From: Psychrobacter sp. Ps6
GTDB lineage: Bacteria; Pseudomonadota; Gammaproteobacteria; Pseudomonadales; Moraxellaceae
Assembly (NCBI RefSeq): GCF_022129235.1
Contig: NZ_JADQAI010000005.1
Location: 123,502-187,501, forward strand
DNA: 64,000 bases
Direction of reading: 5' to 3'
Numbering within the stretch: position 1 is the stretch's first letter; each line of letters begins with the position of its first letter. Below, in pieces: positions 1-8,452 of the stretch. The notes under the pieces are model-generated. The model was not told the DNA's origin. It did not search any database and worked only from the letters and a program-made list of their open reading frames with translations. A program made the translations under genes and the position numbers.

Positions 1-3000
1 TCTTTATGTCAGTTTTTGCATGGGGCTCAGTGTTAGCAGTGCTTGTTTTGCTTGCTGATGCATTCTCATTTTTCTCATGCTGGTTTGCAGGCTGCCAAAG
101 AGGCGAGACATGGCGCGCCTTATACTGCTTCCAAAGCATGGTCACTGCGGCATAGCGTATTTCACGATCAGCGCTTTGACTTAATAGGTAAAGAGACTTC
201 GGATTTTGAAATTGATGATGTCGCTGCAATAATGTCATGCCAAGCTGCCGTGCCAGTCGTTTTTTGCTACCAATGAATGCGTTGAGCATCGCCTCGTTAA
301 GCTGCTCTACAGGTACATGGTAAGCACGATTGCTGACAGAAGGTGCTGCCAATAGCGCTTGTTGCAACAACTTCGTGACCTCAAGATAAGGCGATTCTGC
401 CATTGTTAGCCAAAGCGTCGGCGTTGGCGACCACTTAGCCAGCTCATATTTTGTTAATAAGAGGCCGAAATGACGTAGCGTTTGCTGACTGCTTTGCAAT
501 AACGGTATAACGCGCTCGGCGCTAAAAAACGCAGAGGGAACAATCGCATCGGGATCGACAGGCCTATCCGTTAATGCCATACAGATCTGCTCATGATGAT
601 GACTCAGGTAACTGATAGCCAGCTCGCTGACGGGTGCCGTAGGATCGTCGATTGCCATTGACCACAGCACCTCTGCACCCGCTATCACATCGTCTTCGGA
701 TGCTGCGCGTGATTGTCCTGTCAGCATCTGCAAAAATGCGGTTTCTGATATGATTTTGAGGGGTGCGCCTGCGGTAATTAATGCCTCGGCTTTGAGCTGC
801 TTACTGCCTTTGCGACCAGCGCCATAAAGCGGTGAGCCGTCATCACCGATTACAAGATAGTCCAACTTATTATTCACGGCACTACTGATCGCACCATTGG
901 CTGCTTTGACCAGCTTTTCAGCATCGCCTCGGCTCATGCTTTGCATTTTACCTGTAAACAAATAACGCTGATTTCCCAAATCGACAGTGGCTTCGTTGGC
1001 TCCAGTGGTTTGAGTGGTGTTTGTATCTTTAGCCTGATCTTCCTCTGATGATATCTTTTGAGTGGTCGCAAAATCAGCAGGCAAGAAACCCTTGTTAATA
1101 CGCTCGATCGCAAATTCACGGTATGCTGGATGCTCACTACGGGCAAGTGTCATGAGCCACTCAAACCCTAAGTCAGTTGGTGCAAACCGGCGAACATCAG
1201 ACAACCAACCATGCACGGTATCAGCCAAATATTCATCAAAGGTTAGCTCTTTTTGCCACTGTTTGACAGTATCTACAATTGAGGGAGTTTTTCCCCCATC
1301 ATAATCATAATGGTTGAGATAGGGAGTGTTTTTGAGTTGTGCAATCTCCTCACTGCCATGCCAATCAGGTTCATAGGCGAGCGCGTGCCAGTAGGGTATT
1401 GGAATTTTATTTCCTGACAAAACATCTTCATCGATCCAATCAACGATCGTCTGCTGCGCTAGAGGATGCAGCAATAGATACTGCCAAACGTTGATGTCTA
1501 TGACATTCAAATCGAGGCGTTTGAGCTCTTGTAATGCAAAATCCATGCACAGCTCGCTGCTGTCACGATTTGTAGAGGTATCCATCTGTACTGCCAAACG
1601 AATAAAATAGTCACTGCCAAGTTCCTGTGCGCTATACAGCTCTGGCAGTCTACGTATTGCAAAGCGTGTGCTGTAACGCTGATTGCTGATCAGGCGCTCA
1701 AAAAACCATTCAGCCGTCAGATCACGGCGTGTGAAGTGTTTACTGAGCTGTTCGGCGGCAATGTTGTGGTGATAAGAGGTATCCAATAACTGTCCCCAAC
1801 CTGATACCCCAATATCTTTGATGGGATGACGATTCAAAATAACACTGATGGCAAAGCTGCGAACAGGCTCATGATCTGACATGGCTAGCATCATTAACTC
1901 CGCTAACGGGAGAGATTGCGCATAACTTTTGGCATAACCGATGGCATACTGATAAGCGGCAGGATAGCTTGAACGTAATAACTTGAGAACCACTTCATGC
2001 AATCCAAGCGCTACAAATTTTGACTTCTCAAAATGTGGCGATTGCTCAATCAGCCATACGATCATCTCATCGCGCGCCTGACTGTGTGCATAGCCTGCCG
2101 ATAGATATTGAATAGTTTGGTGGCTTACATCACGCAGCTGGATCTTAAAGTCATGTTTTAGGCTGTCCGTCGCAAATTGCCTTATGGCCTCGTTCTTCGC
2201 TGTTGCTAATAGTCTAATCAGCGGTTCAGAATCACGTTGCCATGCTTCTTTAAAAGCGCGACCTTTATTATCAAACAATTTACGCGGTGCGTGGCTATGA
2301 AATCGATTGACACCATAGTCCGCTGAGTTGTGAAAACAGATGTGATTGAGCACCCAACTGTTGATTTGTGGCAATTGACCGACAACCATAGTCTCATCAT
2401 AGCTGGCAAGTACAGAAACTGTGGTCTCAATATACCCCATTGGCATCTGCTGACCCAGTTTGCGCAGATAGCGCCATGCTCTGAGGCTCATATAGGTTTT
2501 GGTAGCAAGACTGACAGAGTCTCGGGCACTTTGGTCAAAACGATGCAAATCAATTTTGGCAGTGATAGGCGCAAAAATCTCATAATCTTGCTCATATTCA
2601 GCCGCTTTATAAATATATTTTAACCCGCGCCAAACGCCGTAACCTAAAGTTAAATCATTGATAGCTTGCTTTAAGATGGTTCTTGAGTAAGCACTTTTAT
2701 CTTCCCAAAGTGCAATTAATATTAAGTGGATTTTGTAGCGATCAGGAAGAGGATGTGCGCCTTCATCTGACTCTAAGACTGCCATCATCGCTACACGCTC
2801 TGCAAATTGTGCTTCAGGATGCTGCTCGCGGAATGAATGACTCAAAATTTTATTTAAAAATCGCTCAAATGTCAGCTCATCCTCTGATATCGGTGATTCA
2901 GGCAACGGATCGGGTTGCTGGGATAATAAACAAAGCTTTTCGACCAAGCTTGGATCTTGTACCTGCCAAGCATGCTGAATTTGTTCGAACGACAGACTCA

Positions 3001-3001
3001 T
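1..3001 (-). CDS. Large BRCT-domain protein, C-terminus beyond the window
   Basis: An uninterrupted minus-strand frame runs from an ATG at 3001 off the left edge, giving about 1000 codons with no stop. The start is supported by AAGG nine bases upstream. Most of the protein is alpha-helical-looking sequence of unknown function with repeated short helices, possibly HEAT-like. Around residues 675-755 (roughly nt 735-980) there is a clear BRCT domain: it opens with YLFTGKMQSMSRGDAEKLV, continues through a DYLVIGDDGS strand and ends in KIISETAFLQML. A charged, Thr-rich linker (SSEEDQAKDTNTTQTTG) precedes it. BRCT domains bind phosphopeptides or DNA ends, and in bacteria are best known from DNA ligase LigA. 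Nothing else here identifies a ligase, so the role is open. The long spacer upstream suggests its own promoter. Confidence 0.85.
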   Translation of the reverse strand, partial: MSLSFEQIQHAWQVQDPSLVEKLCLLSQQPDPLPESPISEDELTFERFLNKILSHSFREQHPEAQFAERVAMMAVLESDEGAHPLPDRYKIHLILIALWEDKSAYSRTILKQAINDLTLGYGVWRGLKYIYKAAEYEQDYEIFAPITAKIDLHRFDQSARDSVSLATKTYMSLRAWRYLRKLGQQMPMGYIETTVSVLASYDETMVVGQLPQINSWVLNHICFHNSADYGVNRFHSHAPRKLFDNKGRAFKEAWQRDSEPLIRLLATAKNEAIRQFATDSLKHDFKIQLRDVSHQTIQYLSAGYAHSQARDEMIVWLIEQSPHFEKSKFVALGLHEVVLKLLRSSYPAAYQYAIGYAKSYAQSLPLAELMMLAMSDHEPVRSFAISVILNRHPIKDIGVSGWGQLLDTSYHHNIAAEQLSKHFTRRDLTAEWFFERLISNQRYSTRFAIRRLPELYSAQELGSDYFIRLAVQMDTSTNRDSSELCMDFALQELKRLDLNVIDINVWQYLLLHPLAQQTIVDWIDEDVLSGNKIPIPYWHALAYEPDWHGSEEIAQLKNTPYLNHYDYDGGKTPSIVDTVKQWQKELTFDEYLADTVHGWLSDVRRFAPTDLGFEWLMTLARSEHPAYREFAIERINKGFLPADFATTQKISSEEDQAKDTNTTQTTGANEATVDLGNQRYLFTGKMQSMSRGDAEKLVKAANGAISSAVNNKLDYLVIGDDGSPLYGAGRKGSKQLKAEALITAGAPLKIISETAFLQMLTGQSRAASEDDVIAGAEVLWSMAIDDPTAPVSELAISYLSHHHEQICMALTDRPVDPDAIVPSAFFSAERVIPLLQSSQQTLRHFGLLLTKYELAKWSPTPTLWLTMAESPYLEVTKLLQQALLAAPSVSNRAYHVPVEQLNEAMLNAFIGSKKRLARQLGMTLLQRHHQFQNPKSLYLLSQSADREIRYAAVTMLWKQYKARHVSPLWQPANQHEKNENASASKTSTANTEPHAKTDIK

Positions 3002-3106
3002 AGCGGTGTGCCTTAATAATATAGTAAGCGAATGATATTTTGTAAGCATATAAAAGCCTATCTGATGATAAATATCAAGAACTTTTGTTAACCAAAAAAT
3101 TAAAAT

Positions 3107-3162
3107 GCGACAATATATGTCGCGTAGATAGATAAATATAATTACACGACATTATTTGTCGC
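3107..3162. promoter_or_regulatory. Pair of matching palindromes upstream of the BRCT gene
   Basis: Positions 3107-3123 read GCGACA, five bases, TGTCGC, a perfect inverted repeat. Positions 3146-3162 read ACGACA, five bases, TGTCGC, the same palindrome with one mismatch. Their centres are 39 bp apart, close to four helical turns, as expected for a cooperatively bound dimeric repressor. They lie about 110-160 bp upstream of the BRCT gene start and just upstream of a candidate plus-strand promoter at 3201-3230, so they could control either direction. The regulator is not known; the sequence is not a LexA, Fur or CRP box. Confidence 0.5.
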
Positions 3163-3317
3163 ATAGGTGAAGTAAATCTCAACTATTGGTTAAAGAATGA
3201 TTGACAGTAGAATCAAGAATCAGGCAGAATAAGGACGTTGTGAGATTTAGCGTTTCACCGTTTTCGGTGAAGGACGATGCTGCGTCGTCCACGAGTCAAG
3301 CCATTACATTTTACCCA

Positions 3318-3449
3318 AGGAAGACTGTTTCAGTCCTGCTAATACCTAGATAACACCTCTAGTGTCATTAGCTCGCTGGCGCAACCACGCAATCGTGGTT
3401 GAGCTAATGCACTAGAGGTGTTATCTAGGTGCAGTCCAGTGAGTCTTCC
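3318..3449. repeat. Long imperfect palindrome
   Basis: The arms at 3344-3374 and 3401-3430 are complementary over 30 bp with a single bulged T at 3365. Inside them is an 8-base bulge (3375-3382) and then a 7-bp hairpin with a CAAT loop (3383-3400). Outside them GGAAGACT (3319-3326) and AGTCTTCC (3442-3449) form a further 8-bp match. This could be a small non-autonomous palindromic element or the core of a structured RNA. The ends do not match the GTTRRRY core of integron attC sites. Confidence 0.7.
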
Positions 3450-3524
3450 ATGTACCAGGTTATGAGGTAGATTGCACAACACTGAATAAGACATCGTTAT
3501 GATGCTATTCAAAACACTACACTA

Positions 3525-3562
3525 AACCCAAGTCAGTCACTATGTACTGGCTTGGGTTTTTT
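3525..3562 (+). terminator. Intrinsic terminator with no upstream protein gene
   Basis: AACCCAAGTCAGT pairs with ACTGGCTTGGGTT across a short loop and is followed by a run of T. No plus-strand protein gene precedes it within 500 bp, which is the main argument for a small transcript here. A terminator reading in the other direction is less likely because the T run is on the plus strand. Confidence 0.75.
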
Positions 3563-3661
3563 GTTGTCCTAATTATCATCGATGTCCTTGAAAGTTAGAT
3601 AGCTTAAGATATCGTTATCTTTATTAGATTATAGTGTGATATTACGCGACGAGAGCTTGTT

Positions 3662-3778
3662 ATGAATGATGATGCAGTACTGTTTGAAAAAGACTCTGAT
3701 ACGATTGGTTTGCACCTAAAAAACATCTATAAAGAAGGTGAATTAGACCAGAAGCAACTACCGAGCAATCCTCGGTAG
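3662..3778 (+). pseudogene. Fragment resembling the N-terminal region of a RhuM-family protein
   Basis: A 38-residue frame begins with ATG at 3662. Its core, LFEKDSDTIGLHLKNIYKEG, resembles the helix-turn-helix-like N-terminal stretch of the RhuM (virulence/death-on-curing-like) family, which typically reads AELF, a charged pair, then a HxxNIFxEGEL pattern. The rest of the roughly 300-residue family protein is missing: the frame stops at TAG 3776-3778 inside a short hairpin (3768-3778). I read it as a gene remnant left by rearrangement. It is short enough that chance or a small unrelated peptide cannot be excluded. Confidence 0.45.
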
Positions 3779-3990
3779 TTCGTTAGGAGGGTAAGCGACA
3801 AGTCCGTCTTTAACCTTGTTGGTCGCTGAGTCTGACCCGAATCAAAAGGAAACCTTGATTAAATTGATTATGAACATGTTGTCGCTGGAAGTTTGATTGA
3901 AAAAATGCGTTGTTTCTTTTTCTTGTAAACCACATTTATTTGAGTTATTTTTTAGTGTCGATTACATTTCTTTAACCAAGGAGAAACAGT
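3779..3990. other. Leader region before the peptidase gene
   Basis: This spacer contains an inverted repeat AGCGAC (3794-3799) / GTCGCT (3822-3827) and then AT-rich sequence leading into the ribosome binding site AAGGAG at 3978-3983. No coding frame stands out. Confidence 0.4.
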
Positions 3991-6042
3991 TTGCATACTA
4001 GATTATCACCGCTTACGATTTCAGTGGTCGCTGCGCTGACACTACTTACAAGCTCACAAACATTTGCAGAAGCCCAATACGGTGATTATGGTAAAGAAAC
4101 GGCGCTAACGCTCGCGCGCGACTATGCTGGTCGCTATACCGGATCTGACAAGGAAACCCAAGCTGCTAACTATATGCAGCAACGTATGACCATTGATGGC
4201 AGTAACAACAAAGTCGATCGTCAGACTTTTGATTTCGTTGCACCTCGCGGTTTGTTTAGAGGTCAAACATTAACGAGTAATAATATTATCGTGACCCAAA
4301 AAGGTATTGCTGATACTAATAAAACACTATTTGTTGGCGCGCATTATGATTCTGCTGTTGCTTATCCAAACTATCAAAATCTAGAGGCATTAGATGACAA
4401 CGCCTCTGGCTCTGGCGTGTTGACTGAGTTGACAAGAAACCTGAGCGGCATTGACACAGAACATGACATTCAGTTTGTGGCGTTTGGTGCAGAGGAGGGC
4501 GGTCTCAATGGTTCAAAGGCGTTTGTTGACCAGCTCACTGACGCAGAAAAATCGACAGCAGTGGGCATGATCAACTTAGATAGCCTGATTACAGGCGATA
4601 AGATGTATGCCAACGCAGGACGCAATGCTTACGATGATGATGGCAATGAAGTGGCTGCCAATGTAGGACTGCGTGAAAATGCGCTACGTATTGCAAAAGA
4701 GCTTGGTATCACACTCGACGTCAATCCAGCCATCATTGCACCTGGCGCGATAGAACCCTACGAGCCTTATGGCGTTGGCTGTTGTAGTGATCAGGAGTCT
4801 TTTGACAACGTGATGCCCGTCGTAGGATTTGAGGCGACCAATTGGGCTCTTGGAACTGATTATGATGGTTATACGCAAACGGAAAACCCAAATATTCCAG
4901 GTGGCTATACGTGGCATAACCCTGCATTAGACAACGAGGAAGTACTGACAGCTGCATTTGGGGAAGAACGTATCGCACAAAGAATGCGTGACTATTCACG
5001 TATTATTAGTAGGTTGATCGTTGAGCAAACCAATGCTGACATCGTTGCCGCAAATAAAAGCGCGCTTAATCTTCAAAATAGAATGGTGGCTGCGTTAAAG
5101 AGCAGTGCCACTGATTCGCACTCAGCTATTCTTGAGCGTGCCAATGCTTTGGCTTTACCTGCCATTGATAATAGTGATGCCTTTGATGCTTCGCGTACTC
5201 AGGTCTGGGTAGATGGCTCTCAAAGCTATGTCGATTCTGATAACGTCCAAGAAGGTACTCGCGCCAATATTGGCATCTATGGTGAATACGTTGTGCAACC
5301 TAGCTGGCGTGTTGGTGCAGGTCTACAAGCGGCCAATCAAAACAATAAAGCTGTAGAAAACGGCATCAAAAAAGACACCAACTATGGTATTCAAGCTTAC
5401 TCGTTACTGGGCGGCAAAGACACGGCTTGGTGGAATACGACTTCTGTAAGCTTATCCAAACACGATTTAGACATTAATAGCACCGTTAGACTAGACGGTA
5501 ATAATGGTATCAACATTATTAACAATAGCGAACGCGGTAATACTGATGCCGATGTGTTTAGTGCTTATAATGAGCTTGGCTACAATTTCCTTATCAAGGA
5601 AAATATCGCTCATGGCGCTTTTTTAGGTTTGAACTACAGCGATACCGACATAGAAGGCTACACGAGTGGCAATGCTAACTCTCGCACAGCCTTAAAAATT
5701 GATAGCACATCTAGTGAAGCATGGAACTCAGAGCTCGGTTACCAGTTGCAGTATGGTTTTGATTTGATGGGCACGCCTGCTAAGCTTCAGAGCAAACTCG
5801 CTTACGTGCATGTTATCGAAGATGGTTTAGTAGACCGTTTATCGACAACGTCTTTTGCTGACGGGCAAAAAAGAGACATTAGTATCACCCAAACAAATAA
5901 AGATGATGACTACGGACGTTTTGAGCTGAGTGTTAGCAACAAGGTTCATAACAATGTCTACGCGTATCTGAATGGCGATACCACCTTTGCACGTGACGAT
6001 AAAGACAGCTCAGTACAGTTAGGCTTACAGTATCAATTTTAA
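3991..6042 (+). CDS. Secreted M28-family aminopeptidase with C-terminal autotransporter-type barrel
   Basis: This 683-residue protein begins at a TTG codon seven bases after a strong AAGGAG. Residues 1-26 form a Sec signal peptide ending TFA. The peptidase domain (about 30-350) carries the M28 di-zinc motifs in order: GAHYDS (His118), LDDNASG (Asp136), FGAEEGG (Glu168/169) and MINLDS (Asp197), with a His in YTWHNP as the probable last ligand. From about residue 400 the sequence changes to alternating aromatic and polar strands and ends in QLGLQYQF, a C-terminal phenylalanine typical of outer-membrane barrels. I infer that the enzyme is carried to the cell surface on its own barrel. It appears to be monocistronic, with a terminator 26 bases downstream. 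Substrate specificity cannot be read from the sequence. Confidence 0.88.
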   Translation: MHTRLSPLTISVVAALTLLTSSQTFAEAQYGDYGKETALTLARDYAGRYTGSDKETQAANYMQQRMTIDGSNNKVDRQTFDFVAPRGLFRGQTLTSNNIIVTQKGIADTNKTLFVGAHYDSAVAYPNYQNLEALDDNASGSGVLTELTRNLSGIDTEHDIQFVAFGAEEGGLNGSKAFVDQLTDAEKSTAVGMINLDSLITGDKMYANAGRNAYDDDGNEVAANVGLRENALRIAKELGITLDVNPAIIAPGAIEPYEPYGVGCCSDQESFDNVMPVVGFEATNWALGTDYDGYTQTENPNIPGGYTWHNPALDNEEVLTAAFGEERIAQRMRDYSRIISRLIVEQTNADIVAANKSALNLQNRMVAALKSSATDSHSAILERANALALPAIDNSDAFDASRTQVWVDGSQSYVDSDNVQEGTRANIGIYGEYVVQPSWRVGAGLQAANQNNKAVENGIKKDTNYGIQAYSLLGGKDTAWWNTTSVSLSKHDLDINSTVRLDGNNGINIINNSERGNTDADVFSAYNELGYNFLIKENIAHGAFLGLNYSDTDIEGYTSGNANSRTALKIDSTSSEAWNSELGYQLQYGFDLMGTPAKLQSKLAYVHVIEDGLVDRLSTTSFADGQKRDISITQTNKDDDYGRFELSVSNKVHNNVYAYLNGDTTFARDDKDSSVQLGLQYQF

Positions 6043-6067
6043 AACATAATGTATGGATGACAGTCTG

Positions 6068-6103
6068 CGCCGCTCAATAATGTATTTATGAGCGGCGTTT
6101 TTT
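6068..6103 (+). terminator. Intrinsic terminator of the peptidase gene
   Basis: CGCCGCTCA (6068-6076) pairs with TGAGCGGCG (6089-6097) and is followed by six T. Confidence 0.9.
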
Positions 6104-6204
6104 ATACATTTTAATATAGTAATTATCATAGTGTACTACTGGGTATCGCTGTAGTCTGTGTAGTATTGACGGCCTATATAATAAGAACAATAGGGATAAA
6201 GTGT

Positions 6205-6960
6205 ATGTTTGACATCATCAAAGACTGGCGTGAGCAGCGTATATTGGACAACAGCGAGTTCACGCATGAAGACTGGACACGAGCAGCTGAGCGTATCGTG
6301 ATATTGGATAGATTAAATGAAGACGAGCTAAGCCGCTTGTTTGATTTGGCGACCTTGTTTTTGGATGATAAGTCTTTTACAGGCGCGCAAGGGTTTGAGA
6401 TTACTGATGCAGTCAGACAATCCATTGCGCTACAGGCTTGCTTGCCCATTTTAAACCTAAGCCTTGAGTGGTATAGCGGCTGGTCGTCTATTATCATTTA
6501 TCGTGGCTCATATAAAAGCAACCAAACCACCATGGATGAGTTCGGCATCGTCCACGAAGGCAGTCAGCACCGCAGCGGGGAAGCATGGCAGCGAGGCCCT
6601 GTTGTTCTTTCTTGGAAGGATGCCAAGCACTCAGGTGAGCGTGATGGACACAACGTTGTCATTCATGAATTTGTCCATAAGCTTGATATGATGAATGGCC
6701 GCGCTAATGGCTTTCCGCCGATGCAGCCTGACATGGATCCTGCACGTTGGACTGAAATCATGTCGCGCGATTTTGAAGATTTTCAAACGCACCGTAAGTC
6801 AGGTTTAGATCGTTATGGTGCGACCAATCCTGCCGAATTTTTTGCAGTATTGAGCGAGGTATTTTTTGAGACGCCGCAAAAGCTGGTGGATGCTTATCCT
6901 GATATTTACGATATTATGGTCAAGTTTTTTAAGCAAAGCCCACTTGAGACAAAACCATAA
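6205..6960 (+). CDS. mtfA: MtfA-type zinc-dependent peptidase (M90)
   Basis: The product is 251 residues, close to E. coli MtfA at about 265. The metal site is HEFVH at residues 154-158, followed by KLDMMNG, and a downstream acidic segment (EFFAVLSEVFFE) provides the expected third ligand region. In E. coli MtfA binds the Mlc repressor and has aminopeptidase activity, influencing the glucose phosphotransferase system. Whether Mlc exists here is unknown, so only the peptidase assignment is firm. I place the start at ATG 6205 because it follows an AGGG-type site and matches the family N-terminus; an in-frame upstream extension to 6166 has no comparable site. The protein lacks a signal peptide and is probably cytoplasmic. 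Confidence 0.88.
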   Translation: MFDIIKDWREQRILDNSEFTHEDWTRAAERIVILDRLNEDELSRLFDLATLFLDDKSFTGAQGFEITDAVRQSIALQACLPILNLSLEWYSGWSSIIIYRGSYKSNQTTMDEFGIVHEGSQHRSGEAWQRGPVVLSWKDAKHSGERDGHNVVIHEFVHKLDMMNGRANGFPPMQPDMDPARWTEIMSRDFEDFQTHRKSGLDRYGATNPAEFFAVLSEVFFETPQKLVDAYPDIYDIMVKFFKQSPLETKP

Positions 6961-7004
6961 AGTGAAATATATATTAAAAAATGAATATAAAGCAATAAAG
7001 AAAC

Positions 7005-7045
7005 AAAAAGGGCAGTGCTTCATATATGACACATTGCCCTTTTTT
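7005..7045. terminator. Bidirectional terminator between convergent genes
   Basis: AAAAAGGGCAGTG pairs with CATTGCCCTTTTTT across a 14-base loop. Runs of A on one side and T on the other let it serve both mtfA and the convergent lipoprotein gene. Confidence 0.85.
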
Positions 7046-7085
7046 AATACACTATATCTGACCCTTCAGATGCTTACGCTGTTAT

Positions 7086-7754
7086 TTAAACTGTCCACTG
7101 ATTGTTAATGACAGCAACGAGATAACGCTTACCCTGATACTCATCAAACACCAATCGCAGCACCCGCCAATCCATGCCAGCGTATTCTGCAGTGCCTTTA
7201 TAATAAAACTCTACAATGTCTGAGTTTTGGTATATGTCTTTTAAATTATTGATTGAATTGCCGTTATTGGTAGTTTTATTGACGCTGATATCCACATCAT
7301 TGAATTTTTTGCCATCCACCCAAGTGTCCAAGTATGTCGGCAGTGGTGTGATGAATAAATCACCCGTTCCATCTTTTTCGCCCCATGTGAAGCGAATATT
7401 GGACTGCTCTAAATACTGTGCATATTGTGCGCGATTAAAGACTTTATCAGACTCAGGGCGTACGTAGGCATACATCGAAAAACGAACGCCACGTGTGGGA
7501 TGAATATCATCAGTGATTCTAGCAAAATCCTTATTGGCGAGCGCCCGCTGTATACGCAACGCTTGCTGTTTTAGGGTTTGTTGACTGATATCAGTACTTA
7601 TAGGCGTTGCTGAGGTGCTGGTAGGTTGAGAAACAATGGCTTCACTGGACTCAGAAGCGGACTGACAACCAGTCGCGGTCAAAGTAAGCAATAAAAGGCC
7701 ACTAGAAGCCAATATTGTAGATTTTTCCTTAAAAAAGGTAGGTAGTATTATCAT
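7086..7754 (-). CDS. Putative lipoprotein of unknown function
   Basis: This 222-residue protein has a lipoprotein signal: a charged start (MIILPTFFKEK), a hydrophobic stretch and the lipobox LTATGC, cysteine at about residue 30. A Ser/Thr-rich linker (about 31-55) follows, then a soluble domain with a basic amphipathic segment (QQALRIQRALANKDF) and a strand-rich C-terminus. The domain is not one I recognise; it resembles small alpha-beta lipoproteins in general pattern only. The start at 7754 is preferred over the longer form at 7805 because AAGGA lies seven bases upstream and because it gives a normal signal sequence. It is transcribed alone toward the shared terminator at 7005-7045. Confidence 0.75.
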   Translation of the reverse strand: MIILPTFFKEKSTILASSGLLLLTLTATGCQSASESSEAIVSQPTSTSATPISTDISQQTLKQQALRIQRALANKDFARITDDIHPTRGVRFSMYAYVRPESDKVFNRAQYAQYLEQSNIRFTWGEKDGTGDLFITPLPTYLDTWVDGKKFNDVDISVNKTTNNGNSINNLKDIYQNSDIVEFYYKGTAEYAGMDWRVLRLVFDEYQGKRYLVAVINNQWTV

Positions 7755-7966
7755 AAAAGCATCCTTACCACAGTTATTAGCGAAATAAACGTCACGATAA
7801 GACACTAAAATTTATCATCACAATAGATAAAAAAGAGCATAAAAGCGCTATGTAATCGGAATTATGATGAGTAAACCTGAATGATACGATAATACAGCAG
7901 AGTCGTTATATGGCTATGATGTAATAGACCGTAACACTTATAAGATAAAAGCTCGTAGAGAACGAC

Positions 7967-8452
7967 ATGCCAATATACAAATCACTGATATTGCTATTAG
8001 CCATAGCACTAACAACTGTCGGTACTGCCACAGCAGATGTGACAAAAACATCTCAAAAACAAACTGCTGTGGCTGATATAAAAATCACGACCATCACAAA
8101 AATGTACCAACAAGATATCGATGATCAAGGTATGAGTAATCCTGTGGTGCTACAGCAATATGCCAATGCTGACTTACAAGCAGCCATGCAGCTAGAACAA
8201 GATTATTTTGATAAAAATCAAATGTCCTGTAATGTTGATTATGATGTGCTGTGGAATTCTCAAGATCCTGATTATAAGCAAGACAAAAAGTTTTCGATGA
8301 CTGATAAAGGATTGGTTCAAGTTAGCTTGGCGCAAGGTAGTGATATCTATTATGAATTGACGTGCAATGATAAAGTTTGCCAAATCGCAGATGTTAGCTT
8401 AAATGAAGACGGTGGAACTTTGAGTAAGCATTTGCTTGAAACTTGTCGCTAG
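7967..8452 (+). CDS. Small exported protein of unknown function
   Basis: The 161-residue product begins with a Sec signal peptide (residues 1-23, cleavage probably after TATA). The mature part is acidic and has four cysteines, two in the C-terminal third (LTCNDKVCQIADVS) that could form a disulfide in the periplasm, and one near the very end (ETCR). No domain is recognised. It has a GAGAAC-like weak ribosome binding site and stands alone, divergent from the lipoprotein gene with about 210 bp between their starts. Both encode small envelope proteins, but nothing in the sequence links them functionally. Confidence 0.7.
   Translation: MPIYKSLILLLAIALTTVGTATADVTKTSQKQTAVADIKITTITKMYQQDIDDQGMSNPVVLQQYANADLQAAMQLEQDYFDKNQMSCNVDYDVLWNSQDPDYKQDKKFSMTDKGLVQVSLAQGSDIYYELTCNDKVCQIADVSLNEDGGTLSKHLLETCR

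Larger units (their letters stand above)
3237..3562 (+). ncRNA. Candidate structured non-coding RNA
   Basis: No gene of meaningful size lies here, yet the segment looks like a transcript. A perfect -35 TTGACA (3201-3206) is followed after 18 bases by CAGAAT (3225-3230), which shares four of six bases with the -10 consensus. Downstream come consecutive hairpins: 3254-3271 (TTCACCG/CGGTGAA), 3272-3290 (GGACGA/TCGTCC), a 30-bp near-perfect stem at 3344-3430 with a nested hairpin at 3383-3400, and finally an intrinsic terminator at 3525-3562. The conserved core elements of RNase P RNA, tmRNA and SRP RNA were not seen. Alternatively this may be a palindromic mobile repeat that happens to sit before a terminator. 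Confidence 0.35.

Noticed and set aside
3344-3430. Integron attC site
   Set aside because: The fold is suggestive, but the stem ends do not match RYYYAAC/GTTRRRY and no integron integrase or cassette array is present.
3237-3562. RNase P RNA, tmRNA or 6S RNA
   Set aside because: The conserved core sequences of RNase P and tmRNA are absent, and the near-perfect 30-bp stem is unlike the bulged 6S helix.
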